From NCBI RefSeq assembly GCF_904846075.1, contig NZ_CAJGZH010000001.1:124001-188000 (forward strand): a DNA stretch of 64,000 nt. Reading direction: 5' to 3'. The notes under the pieces were generated by a model. That model was not told the origin of the DNA. It made no database searches and saw nothing but the letters and a program-made list of their open reading frames with translations. Every line of letters begins with the position of its first letter. The first letter of the stretch is position 1. The translations under genes were made by a program, and so were the position numbers. Below, piece by piece: positions 56,403-64,000 of the stretch. Origin of the DNA: Psychrobacter glacincola (GTDB lineage: Bacteria; Pseudomonadota; Gammaproteobacteria; Pseudomonadales; Moraxellaceae).

Positions 56403-58280
56403 ATGTCAAATGAAAGAAAGACTGAAAATATCGTTAGACAACTTTTGCGTGAACAAGGTTATTATGATAACGAAAATATCATTGTTGAAGAACAAAAGTC
56501 TGATAGTTTAAAAGTTGATAAATTACTTCAAACGGCATCAAAATCTGGTCAAGGTAAAGGATACCCAGAGTTTATTATTAGATTCGTTAATGATCCGTCA
56601 AAGATTATCGTCGTCGAATGCAAAGCATCCATTAAGAATCATCAAAGTAAAAATAAGAAACAGTATTCTAAATACGCTGTAGATGGAGCTTTACTATACG
56701 CTGAATATCTTAAAAACGACTTTGATGTCATCGCTATAGCGGTAAGTGGAGAGACTGAGAGAGAAGTTAAAATATCTAATTTTCTTTGGTTGAAGCAGAA
56801 GGAGACTTTTAAAGACGTAACAGATAAAAACTTCCTTGATCCGAAGTCCTTATTTAAAGTCGTGGAAAAGCAGTCTCAGCCTTTAAAAGAAGAAGAGTTA
56901 GTTAAAAAGGCAATTGAATACAATGAAATGCTTCATAGCTACTCAATACCTGAAATCGATAGATGTACTGTCATAAGTGCAATTTTAGTTGCGCTGCAAG
57001 ATAAAGGGTTTCAAAATAGTTTTACAAGCTACGATTTTGAAGATGATGAAAATATTGATGACTTAGAAAATAAGCCATCAACGTATAATCCTAATATTGA
57101 TTTAATTGAAGCACTTCTGAATGCTTGTGAAGTTGTTCTTAAGAAAAATCATATATCAAAGGATAAGCAAGAAATTATTCTAAGAGAATACGGCAAGATT
57201 AAGTCGAACCATACGTTTAGAAGCTTCCTAATTCAAAAAGGTAGGAAAGAAGAAAGAAATACTGTACTAAGAGACTTAATAAGTGATGTTATGGAAAGTA
57301 TCATGCCTTACATCACTAACAATATCTATGATGTCTTAGGCAAGTTTTATACCCAGTTTATTAGGTATGCAGGTAGCGATAGTAAAACTGGCTTAGTGCT
57401 TACACCTGCACATATCACTGATTTATTCTGTGATCTAGCAGAAGTTAATTCGAACGATATAATTTTTGACCCATGTTGCGGTACAGGTGGCTTTTTAGTT
57501 TCTGCCATGAATCAAATGGTCAAATTATCTGGCAATGATTTAGTTAAACATAAAAATATCAAATCAAATCAGCTAATAGGTATCGAAAAGCGTCCAGATA
57601 TGTTTTCACACGCTTGTTCTAATATGATGATGCGTGGAGATGGGAAAAGTCATATTCATTTTGGAGACTGCTTTAGCAGCAGTTTAAAAGTGTCAGTAGC
57701 TAAAGAAAACCCCACGAAGGTGTTTTTGAATCCACCTTATGATGTCGGCGTAGTAGGGCAGTTGGAGTTTATAGAAAATGCTATGGAAGTGATGGTAGCA
57801 AATGGTATTTGTGTTGCAATATGCCAAATGTCCACTTGTACAGACACAAAAAAAGGTCCTAGTGATGTTAGGCGTCGATTACTTGAGAGGCATACATTAG
57901 AAGCTGTATTAAGTATGCCTGACGATTTATTTTATCCCGTTGGAGTTATCACATCGATTTTAGTTTTTAAGGCATTTACACCCCATCCTAAAGGTAAAAA
58001 AAGCTTTTTCGGTTATTTTAAAGATGATGGATTTCTTAAGGTAAAACATCAGGGTAGAATAGACCAAAAAGATAAGTGGGATGAGATTAGACAAGAATGG
58101 TTGAGTGTCTATCAAAATAAAGAAAGTATTGCTGGTCTTAGTGTCACACAAGAAGTTACGGCAGATGATGAATGGTGCGCAGAAGCCTATATGGAAACGG
58201 ACTATTCGGCATTGTCTGAAGAAGATTTTATTAATACGATAAAAGACTATGTCGCTTTTCAATTCTTACAGGGTAAATAA
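56403..58280 (+). CDS. BcgI-like fused restriction endonuclease/N6-adenine methyltransferase
   Basis: A single polypeptide with a nuclease domain first and a gamma-type adenine methyltransferase second, as in type IIB BcgI subunit A. The nuclease site is probably E56 and the E-C-K at 72-74 (VVECK). A helical linker follows to about residue 340. The methyltransferase has the SAM motif FDPCCGTGGF (D356) and catalytic N443-PPY. The 625-residue length matches BcgI A (about 637). No translocase domain is visible, unlike type I enzymes. The start at ATG 56403 excludes a TTG at 56400. Specificity gene follows by two bases. Codon use is AT-rich and suggests transfer. Confidence 0.88.
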   Translation: MSNERKTENIVRQLLREQGYYDNENIIVEEQKSDSLKVDKLLQTASKSGQGKGYPEFIIRFVNDPSKIIVVECKASIKNHQSKNKKQYSKYAVDGALLYAEYLKNDFDVIAIAVSGETEREVKISNFLWLKQKETFKDVTDKNFLDPKSLFKVVEKQSQPLKEEELVKKAIEYNEMLHSYSIPEIDRCTVISAILVALQDKGFQNSFTSYDFEDDENIDDLENKPSTYNPNIDLIEALLNACEVVLKKNHISKDKQEIILREYGKIKSNHTFRSFLIQKGRKEERNTVLRDLISDVMESIMPYITNNIYDVLGKFYTQFIRYAGSDSKTGLVLTPAHITDLFCDLAEVNSNDIIFDPCCGTGGFLVSAMNQMVKLSGNDLVKHKNIKSNQLIGIEKRPDMFSHACSNMMMRGDGKSHIHFGDCFSSSLKVSVAKENPTKVFLNPPYDVGVVGQLEFIENAMEVMVANGICVAICQMSTCTDTKKGPSDVRRRLLERHTLEAVLSMPDDLFYPVGVITSILVFKAFTPHPKGKKSFFGYFKDDGFLKVKHQGRIDQKDKWDEIRQEWLSVYQNKESIAGLSVTQEVTADDEWCAEAYMETDYSALSEEDFINTIKDYVAFQFLQGK

Positions 58281-58282
58281 TA

Positions 58283-59234
58283 GTGAAGTTAGTAGAACTA
58301 AAAGAGGTATTTAAAACAGAATATGGCAATAGTTTGGCTCTGTCAGACATGGATGAAGGGAGTATTCCTTTCATTGCAAGAGGCAGTAAAAATAATGGAG
58401 TGAGTTCGTATGTGGCTAAACTTTCAGATATTAACTCGTTTAAAGGACATGCTATAACCGTAGCGTTATCGGGTTCTGTTTTGGAAAGCTTTTATCAAGA
58501 AACACCTTTTTATACTGGTTATCATATTAAGGTTCTAGTGCCATTAAAAGAGCTGACCAAAACTGAAATGTTAATATACTGTTCTTTTATAACTGCAAAC
58601 AAATACAGATATAACTATGGCAGACAAGCAAACAAAACTTTAGAAATTATAAAAATACCTCACCCTGATGAAATCAAGAGACTTACCAATAGCTTTGTTA
58701 TACCTGATCAACCTAATAGAGCTTCAACTTTAAACAAGAAGCTTTCTTTAAGAGATAGAAGTTGGAAATGGTTTTGTTGTAAAGATTTGTTCGAGGTTTT
58801 TTCTCGTGGAAAATGTAATAATGCTCCTAAATTATTAGAAAATGGAAATGAGATTGATTATATTGGAGCTAAAAAGTCAGATAACGGTGTTGTACGTCAT
58901 GTCATGCGAAACTCTAATTTAACCTTTAAGGGTAACGCCAGTTTTTATTACAAACGGTCAAGGCTCGGTAGGTTATAGTTTATATCAAGGCTGTGATTTT
59001 ATACCTTCTTCAGATTTAGTAGTTGCTTATAGTGAGCATTTAAATCATTTCACTGGTTTGTTCTTGGTTGCTGTGTTAGACCAAGAAAGATACCGTTACT
59101 CTTTTGGTAGAAAGTACGGTAAATCAAGAATATTATCCTCTGAAATAAAATTACCAGTTAATTCAAAAGGAGATCCTGACTGGCAATTTATGGAAGACTA
59201 CATAAAGTCCTTACCTTACTCATCAAATCTATAA
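58283..59234 (+). pseudogene. BcgI-like specificity subunit, disrupted by one-base frameshift
   Basis: GTG start two bases after the methylase stop. The first frame runs to 58978 (231 residues) and contains a full first recognition-like half and the start of the second. The frame is broken at a T5 run (58942-58946). Removing one T restores FITNGQGSVGYSLYQG and an open frame to TAA at 59232-59234, giving about 316 residues, close to BcgI B (about 341). Two recognition-domain-like halves are then complete. Either a dead gene, phase variation by slippage, or a sequencing error. Confidence 0.82.
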
Positions 59235-59409
59235 AACTAGATATTTAGATTTCGTGTCACTTTGAAGACTATCTACGACTTAGCTTTTTATAGATATGAT
59301 GTGTGAGCTAGTTTAATATAGACAAAAAAATAGGTCAGCTTTCAACCCATCAAAAAGACAGCCAAGAAAACCAACCCATTTATTTCAACTTGATGCTTAG
59401 ATTAAACGA

Positions 59410-59787
59410 TTAATTCAACTGCAACGACCCTTTTGCATTCATCAGCAGCTCAACCACATCATCACCGCTAATCACTTCAAAGCGCTTATCAATTGCGGAT
59501 TCTTCGACACCATTATGTTTCATGCAAGCGCCGCAGACCAATACTTGACCGCCGTTCTCCATAAAGGCTTCTAACAATTCGCCCGCAGGTTCAAATGGCG
59601 CGCCAATATTGACACTGTCTAAAGCGTTGGGCAATGCCAAATGTACCGCGTCCACCATCAATATCACTGAGGCAGAATGACCTTTTTTAAGTGCCACGCC
59701 AGCCATAGTAAATGCTAAGGTGATTTTGCTTGGATTTGATTCACTATTATCAAATAACGTACCGACATAATCCGTCGTGTTAGCCAT
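59410..59787 (-). CDS. DsrE/DsrF-like family protein
   Basis: 125 residues with the DsrE-fold pattern: ITLAFTMAGVALKKGHSASVILMVDAVHLALPNAL, then VLVCGACMKHNGV with the conserved cysteine pair near residue 87, and an aspartate-rich C-terminus. Family members bind sulphur carriers or act in sulphur relay. AAGGAG lies before the ATG. No other sulphur genes adjoin, so the role is not inferable. Confidence 0.8.
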   Translation of the reverse strand: MANTTDYVGTLFDNSESNPSKITLAFTMAGVALKKGHSASVILMVDAVHLALPNALDSVNIGAPFEPAGELLEAFMENGGQVLVCGACMKHNGVEESAIDKRFEVISGDDVVELLMNAKGSLQLN

Positions 59788-59970
59788 ATTATTCTCCTTA
59801 TAAGACTGTTTTAATTAAATAGTATTTAGTTGAGCTGAGTATGATGCTCATTACTATCCTAGCATTTAATATATGTATTTATATAATGTATTGTTAGGAA
59901 ATAGTAGTTATAAGGTTAACTGATTGTGAATAGGTGTTTGTGACTTATGAGTAAAGTGAAAAAATAAATG

Positions 59971-60513
59971 CTAACTTCGCGGCGGCCACGGGCGATCAGC
60001 ATCACTGACGATCCATTCTGCCACATAGCCACTCGGTGGCAACTGCCAATCTGCTTGTCCCAATGAGGCTAGTACACGTGCTGTTTCTATCACCTTACCT
60101 TTTTCAGTCACGCCCGTCCGCAGTAGAGCAGAGGAGCAAGGTTTGCCCTTTACCCACATCGACTGCTCGATGTATATCCAACGCTCATCAAAGCCGACGA
60201 TATGCGTTTTCATGGTGACCTTATCAAAAGCGCGAATACGTTTGCGATATTGGATGGTACTGCCAGCGACGACCAAACCCCAACGCTGCTTGAGCAGTTG
60301 ACGTCCAAGTCCGCTACGCACCGCGAAGTCAGTACGACCCATATCAAAAAGGGTAAGTACGCGACCATTATTCATCTCTAAGAAATTATCAATATCTGTC
60401 AGACGACAGCGAAAGCTAATCTCACTCGTATCTTTAAACGTTAAGGTATTGCCTTTTTTGACTTGTAGCGCGGCGTGGGCGATGGTGCTGGCATAACGGA
60501 TAAATGGATACAT
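59971..60513 (-). CDS. Thioesterase-like (hotdog, THEM6/4HBT-type) protein
   Basis: 180 residues. Hotdog-fold pattern with SEISFRCRLTDIDNFLEMNNGRVLTLFDMGRTDFAVRSGL, similar to the MxLTDIDxFLHMNNGRYLTLxDLGR core of THEM6-type acyl-CoA thioesterases, followed by YRKRIRAFDKVTM and IYIEQSMWVKGK. The aspartate in LTDID or FDMGR is probably catalytic. Substrate unknown. No good ribosome-binding site before the ATG at 60513. Confidence 0.8.
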   Translation of the reverse strand: MYPFIRYASTIAHAALQVKKGNTLTFKDTSEISFRCRLTDIDNFLEMNNGRVLTLFDMGRTDFAVRSGLGRQLLKQRWGLVVAGSTIQYRKRIRAFDKVTMKTHIVGFDERWIYIEQSMWVKGKPCSSALLRTGVTEKGKVIETARVLASLGQADWQLPPSGYVAEWIVSDADRPWPPRS

Positions 60514-60557
60514 AGTGCAATCTCAAAAGAGTAAAAGGTAAGGTGAGTATTCTTATT

Positions 60558-61622
60558 TTAGGGCTTATTAGATGCTACACCGATATGATTAAAATAAGCA
60601 CTGACAGTTTCAGGTATCCAGTTGATATCAAATCTTGATTTTTTATAAAGATGCGGCGATTTGTCTTTATCAGAGCGATAACGAATAAAGCCCACATGCC
60701 CGCCATGCTCAGTGTCTAAGATAGTGACACTGTTAGACACATCGTTTGGCGTGGCGGTAAAACCAAGGAAGGGGTCGTCTTTGGCACTAATTAACAGTAA
60801 AGGTTTCGTTACTTTTATTAAATAAGGCAGGGCTGATGAGGCTTGATAGTAGTGATTGTTAGAGCGATAGCCATGACGCGGCGCGGTAAAGATATCGTCA
60901 AAGTCACTGATGCGATTGACCGCTTTGATCGAGTCAATCTCTTCTTTGCTGATGTCATTGGCTAAGGCTTTTTTGATAATCGGGTTGAGCAAATAAGGGG
61001 TGTAGATACGATGACTCAAAAAGCTGTGCATACTAAGCGCCGCCGATGACATATCGACGGGAGCGGAGATGACCACAGCGCCTTGGCAGATCGCTTTATC
61101 ACCATATTCTCCCATGTATTTCGCTAACGCGTTACCGCCTAGTGACACCCCAACCGCATAAATATTGGCGTACTGCTGACTTAGGTTTTGCAGCGCATGA
61201 TGCACCTCATCGGTATCACCCGCATTATAAAAAACTCGACCATTAGCAGGAATGCCGCCACAACTGCGGAAGTGCGCCACCACAAAGTGCCAGCCCTGAG
61301 CGTGCATTTGATGCGCCAAAGCACGTGCATAATGGCTGTCGCTACTGCCTTCCATACCGTGGAATAGCACGATTAATGGCGTTTGTTCACGCTCGCTGTT
61401 TTCTACGGTTGCGATAGGATGCGCATCATAAAAGTCATAAGCAATATCACTTTCATCCAACGAGTCTTTTTCGACCACACGGCGATAAGTAGGCGTTTTG
61501 GGCGCAAAAAACTTAGGCAAGATGCTTTGCAGATGCGGATTGGCCAGCCAAAAGGGTGGTTTAAAAGGCGCTGGAGAGAAGGGTTGGCTCGGTTTTGAAG
61601 TTGGCGAATTTGAGGTAGGCAT
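60558..61622 (-). CDS. YheT-family alpha/beta hydrolase
   Basis: 354 residues with the YheT pattern: FKPPFWLANPHLQSILPKFF near the N-terminus, PLIVLFHGMEGSSDSHYARALAHQM, the nucleophile elbow GVSLGGNALAKY (serine in GVSLGG) and the C-terminal histidine region EHGGHVGFI. The acid is probably in SAKDDPFLGF. Members hydrolyse esters; the true substrate is not known. The protein is cytoplasmic or membrane-associated. It follows the thioesterase gene on the same strand by 44 bp. Confidence 0.88.
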   Translation of the reverse strand: MPTSNSPTSKPSQPFSPAPFKPPFWLANPHLQSILPKFFAPKTPTYRRVVEKDSLDESDIAYDFYDAHPIATVENSEREQTPLIVLFHGMEGSSDSHYARALAHQMHAQGWHFVVAHFRSCGGIPANGRVFYNAGDTDEVHHALQNLSQQYANIYAVGVSLGGNALAKYMGEYGDKAICQGAVVISAPVDMSSAALSMHSFLSHRIYTPYLLNPIIKKALANDISKEEIDSIKAVNRISDFDDIFTAPRHGYRSNNHYYQASSALPYLIKVTKPLLLISAKDDPFLGFTATPNDVSNSVTILDTEHGGHVGFIRYRSDKDKSPHLYKKSRFDINWIPETVSAYFNHIGVASNKP

Positions 61623-61736
61623 ATAGGGGTCTTATTTTATGTTTATTAGAAATCGTTGTTAATAATCAGTGCCTTATCATACCCATGACAGTTATCAAAA
61701 CCAATAAGATTTAGTGAATGCTCAGTGAACGCATGA

Positions 61737-62348
61737 TTACTCATTCACTTTTTCCGACGCATTTAATACCCGTCCATCCATCGCAAGGCGTTCTTTTAAA
61801 TGGTCGATATCTGCCTCAGCAATCGTCACGGTCAATGTCACTTGTTTACTATAAGCAACATCATAGATACTGCCATTTAAACTGTCGACCACATAGCGGC
61901 ATTGTGCTTCGGTCGCAAACTCTGCCAATATCTGCACTTGCGCCATCGGCACATAAGGCAGCAATATCATCTGGTCGACGACTGCTTGCGCTGCGCCTGC
62001 ATAAGCACGGGTTAGACCGCCTGCGCCCAGTTTAATACCACCAAAATAACGCACCACGATAATAATGACGTTACCGATCGCTTTATGCTGCAACACATTT
62101 AATATCGGGCGACCTGCTGTACCATTTGGCTCGCCATCATCATCGAAGCCTGCGCTAGTGGTATTATTGGGGTCGCCAATGATATACGCCCAGCAGTGGT
62201 GACGCGCATCGGCATATTGCTCACGTAGTTGTTCCACGTGAAACATTGCCTGTTCACGCGAAGTGACTGGATAAGCGTAAGCAATAAACTCGGATTTTTT
62301 AATTTCTAAGCGCGCAGTGACAGCACGTTTTAGCGTTTGATAGCTCAT
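61737..62348 (-). CDS. YigZ/IMPACT-family protein
   Basis: 203 residues. The N-terminal UPF0029 domain has the EIKKSEFIAYAYPV start and HHCWAYIIGD..FDDDGEPNGTAGRPIL signature, as in E. coli YigZ, and a ferredoxin-like DUF1949 domain follows to the end. The eukaryotic relative IMPACT modulates Gcn2. Bacterial function is not settled. A parS-like site lies at 62230-62245 within the gene. Confidence 0.88.
   Translation of the reverse strand: MSYQTLKRAVTARLEIKKSEFIAYAYPVTSREQAMFHVEQLREQYADARHHCWAYIIGDPNNTTSAGFDDDGEPNGTAGRPILNVLQHKAIGNVIIIVVRYFGGIKLGAGGLTRAYAGAAQAVVDQMILLPYVPMAQVQILAEFATEAQCRYVVDSLNGSIYDVAYSKQVTLTVTIAEADIDHLKERLAMDGRVLNASEKVNE
62230..62245. other. parS-like site in yigZ (one mismatch)
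   Basis: TGTTCCACGTGAAACA differs from consensus at one position and encodes MFHVEQ. It is the parS-like copy farthest from oriC in this window (about 44 kb). Confidence 0.7.
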
Positions 62349-62544
62349 ATTTCATCAGGTCTAGGTTGGATATGGTAAACTTGTCTAACTTTCACTGTCG
62401 TCCATATTGGGTGCAGTGTTCATTTAATTTTTTATTATAGTACCACTTCTGACCCATGAAGATAGCGGACAAGCTCAGTGTGAGTGCTGGTGTCGTTAGC
62501 TGCTACGGTAAAGTAGGTATCATCAAACGAATGGTAGGCAATAT

Positions 62545-63249
62545 ATGCGTCTAGATAAATTTTTGAGTAAAGCCACTGAGCTATCGCGTAAAGAATCCAA
62601 AAAAATTCTGCACGCTGGTGAAGTGACGGTAAACGATCAGGTCATCAAAGACCCAGGTGTCCACGTCGATGTGGTCAATGATGATGTGATTTGGGCAGGC
62701 GAGCCATTATCGGTCGCTGCGGGCAGTCGTTATATTCTATTACATAAGCCTGAAGGCTTTGAATGTACGCTGAAAGTAAAAGAGCATCCAATTGTCACTG
62801 AGCTGATAGCGGTGCCAGAGCTTGGCAGCTTGCGCATTGCAGGGCGTCTCGATGTTGATACGACCGGCGCATTATTGATGAGTGATGATGGTAAATGGTT
62901 GCACCGTGTCACTAGCCCTAAGCATGAACATGCCAAAATTTATGAGCTGACTTTAGCAGATGCGATGGATGAAGCAGCGCAAGCCAATGCCGTCAAAGAA
63001 GTCGCTGAAGGCATCCTTTTAGAAGGCGACCACGAAGAAACAAAACCTGCTGTTCTCGAATTCATTGACGAGACTCATGCACGTTTGACATTAGAGCAAG
63101 GTAAATACCATCAAGTAAAACGTATGATGGGTTATTTTGGTAATAGAGTGACTGAGCTACACCGCGCCAGTGTCGGTCATATTACTTTAGACGGTTTGGA
63201 GAAAGGCGATAGTCGCTTTTTAACACCCGAAGAAGTCGCTAAGTTCTAA
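62545..63249 (+). CDS. rsuA: Ribosomal small-subunit pseudouridine synthase RsuA
   Basis: RsuA makes pseudouridine 516 in 16S rRNA. An N-terminal S4 RNA-binding domain (MRLDKFLSKATELSRKESKKILHAGEVTVN) is followed by the catalytic domain with LHKPEGFECTL and AGRLDVDTTGALLMSDDG, which includes the catalytic aspartate. The C-terminal segment QGKYHQVKRMMGYFGNRVTELHRASVG is family-specific. 234 residues is canonical. AGG precedes the ATG. Confidence 0.92.
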   Translation: MRLDKFLSKATELSRKESKKILHAGEVTVNDQVIKDPGVHVDVVNDDVIWAGEPLSVAAGSRYILLHKPEGFECTLKVKEHPIVTELIAVPELGSLRIAGRLDVDTTGALLMSDDGKWLHRVTSPKHEHAKIYELTLADAMDEAAQANAVKEVAEGILLEGDHEETKPAVLEFIDETHARLTLEQGKYHQVKRMMGYFGNRVTELHRASVGHITLDGLEKGDSRFLTPEEVAKF

Positions 63250-63292
63250 GTTTTTCATCTTGAAATGAACTCGCAAGCACTTCTTTACCATC

Positions 63293-63322
63293 AGCAGCCA
63301 CTTCACGTGTGCTGCTTTTTTT
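63293..63322 (+). terminator. Terminator after rsuA
   Basis: AGCAGCCAC and GTG-T-GCTGCT pair, with one bulged T, around a five-base loop and are followed by T7. It lies about 45 bp after the rsuA stop. Confidence 0.75.
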
Positions 63323-63701
63323 GACCGTAGTGTTTGACCATGGTTTTTAACTGTAGTTCTTATCAATCACTTTTACCCTGTTATGTCTCGTGTGCACACT
63401 GTGTTGCCTATCTCTTAAAGCTCAGTAGCAGTTTTGCAAAATTGAGCCGTTAAACCTTTGCAAAAGTATTCCTTGTGCTAAAGTCTGCCTATCTTTTTTT
63501 AATCTATTTTTTTACATAATATCATGGTCTTTATTAAAGGTGGCTATTGTTAAAAACCAATATTGTTAGAAGCGAGCATTGTTAGAAACGGCTATTCTTA
63601 AGATTGAGTGTTGTTAAAATTAAAGGTTATTAAAAATCGTTGTTACTGAAACGCGCTGTTATTAAAAGCTGTTTTTGTTAAAACCAGATAGGACTGTCTT
63701 T
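63323..63701. repeat. Gap upstream of dsbC with degenerate short repeats
   Basis: Between about 63538 and 63683 a TTGTTA-containing motif recurs eight or nine times (for example TATTGTTAAAAA, CATTGTTAGAAA, GTGTTGTTAAAA, GCTGTTATTAAAA), spaced 14-21 bases apart. The units are too divergent for a clean consensus. Nothing coding is visible. The dsbC promoter must lie here or just downstream. Confidence 0.5.
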
Positions 63702-64000
63702 GTGAAATCATCTCTATTAAAATCTGCCAGTTTAATTGGCGCCATGTTATTGGCAACCACCGCTTGTGCCCAGTCTAGTGATACTGCCGCTACTAGCCAA
63801 AAAGCGAGCCAGAGTACTCAAAATACAAAAGCTGCTGGCACTGTTAGCAAGTCTGTTGACAGTCGCTTGCGCCAATTGCTCACTCAGGCAGGGATCAAAA
63901 CACAAATCAGCTCTATTGTGCCGTCCAACTTGCCCAATATGTATCAAGTCAATTTGGCGGGGCAGTTGCCTTTGCATATCACTGAAGATGGCAAATATGT
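63702..64000 (+). CDS. dsbC: Thiol:disulfide interchange protein DsbC (5' end only)
   Basis: Truncated by the window edge. GTG start at 63702 gives a signal peptide (VKSSLLKSASLIGAMLLATTACA) ending at a lipobox-like TTAC, then a linker rich in serine, glutamine and alanine. The DsbC N-terminal dimerisation domain follows (LRQLLTQAGIKTQISSIVPSNLPNMYQVNLAGQLPLHITEDGKY). The periplasmic isomerase reshuffles wrong disulfides. The thioredoxin domain with its CXXC lies beyond 64000. Confidence 0.85.
   Translation, partial: MKSSLLKSASLIGAMLLATTACAQSSDTAATSQKASQSTQNTKAAGTVSKSVDSRLRQLLTQAGIKTQISSIVPSNLPNMYQVNLAGQLPLHITEDGKY

Overview
The window is a bacterial chromosome segment that includes the replication-origin neighbourhood. 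The core order rpmH-rnpA-yidD-yidC-mnmE on one strand, diverging from dnaA-dnaN-recF-gyrB on the other, is classical for Gammaproteobacteria. Protein sequences, moderate AT richness and accessory content point to Moraxellaceae, most likely Psychrobacter. This assignment is by recognition; no database search was run.

Layout. 1-311: an internally deleted insertion-sequence relic. 312-7315: a minus-strand housekeeping block (dprA, a LysM protein, thrC, rsmB, fmt). 7632-10463: a divergent hybrid sensor kinase. 10530-17983: minus-strand genes for riboflavin synthesis (ribE, ribD), nrdR, mnmE, yidC, yidD, rnpA and rpmH. 17984-18606: the likely oriC. 18607-25894: dnaA, dnaN, recF, gyrB. 26023-32091: mixed genes including mntP, rlmF, a LysE-type exporter, a crotonase, a YadA-head-repeat lipoprotein and a MalY/PatB lyase. 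32094-37340: a three-gene unit (FGGY kinase, glycerol-3-phosphate dehydrogenase, AGPS-like flavoprotein) that suggests glycerol or glyceryl-ether metabolism. 37940-39535: guaA, followed by a small accessory patch with a tRNA-like 3' end and a lone Mrr-type nuclease gene. 41225-46380: two MDR reductases and a DUF2157/DUF4401/GDYXXLXY membrane operon. 47258-53393: a complete oligopeptide ABC transporter. 53508-56118: a dead DinB-family gene, a DUF2798 gene, a racemase and a nitronate monooxygenase. 56403-59234: a BcgI-like restriction-modification pair whose specificity subunit is frameshifted. 59410-64000: DsrE-like protein, thioesterase, YheT hydrolase, YigZ, RsuA and the start of a DsbC.

Replication and segregation signals are the strongest large-scale theme. 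Nine near-perfect ParB-binding (parS) palindromes are scattered between 5 and 62 kb. DnaA boxes occur in three intergenic clusters: before dnaA, upstream of yidC, and between ribE and ribD. The ribE-ribD cluster holds more perfect boxes than the canonical oriC and is also AT-rich, which makes it the most interesting unexplained element here.

The accessory candidates most worth study are the lone nuclease gene after guaA, the BcgI-like system with paired 20-bp repeats upstream and a T-tract frameshift, the anchorless YadA-head lipoprotein, and the AGPS-like operon.
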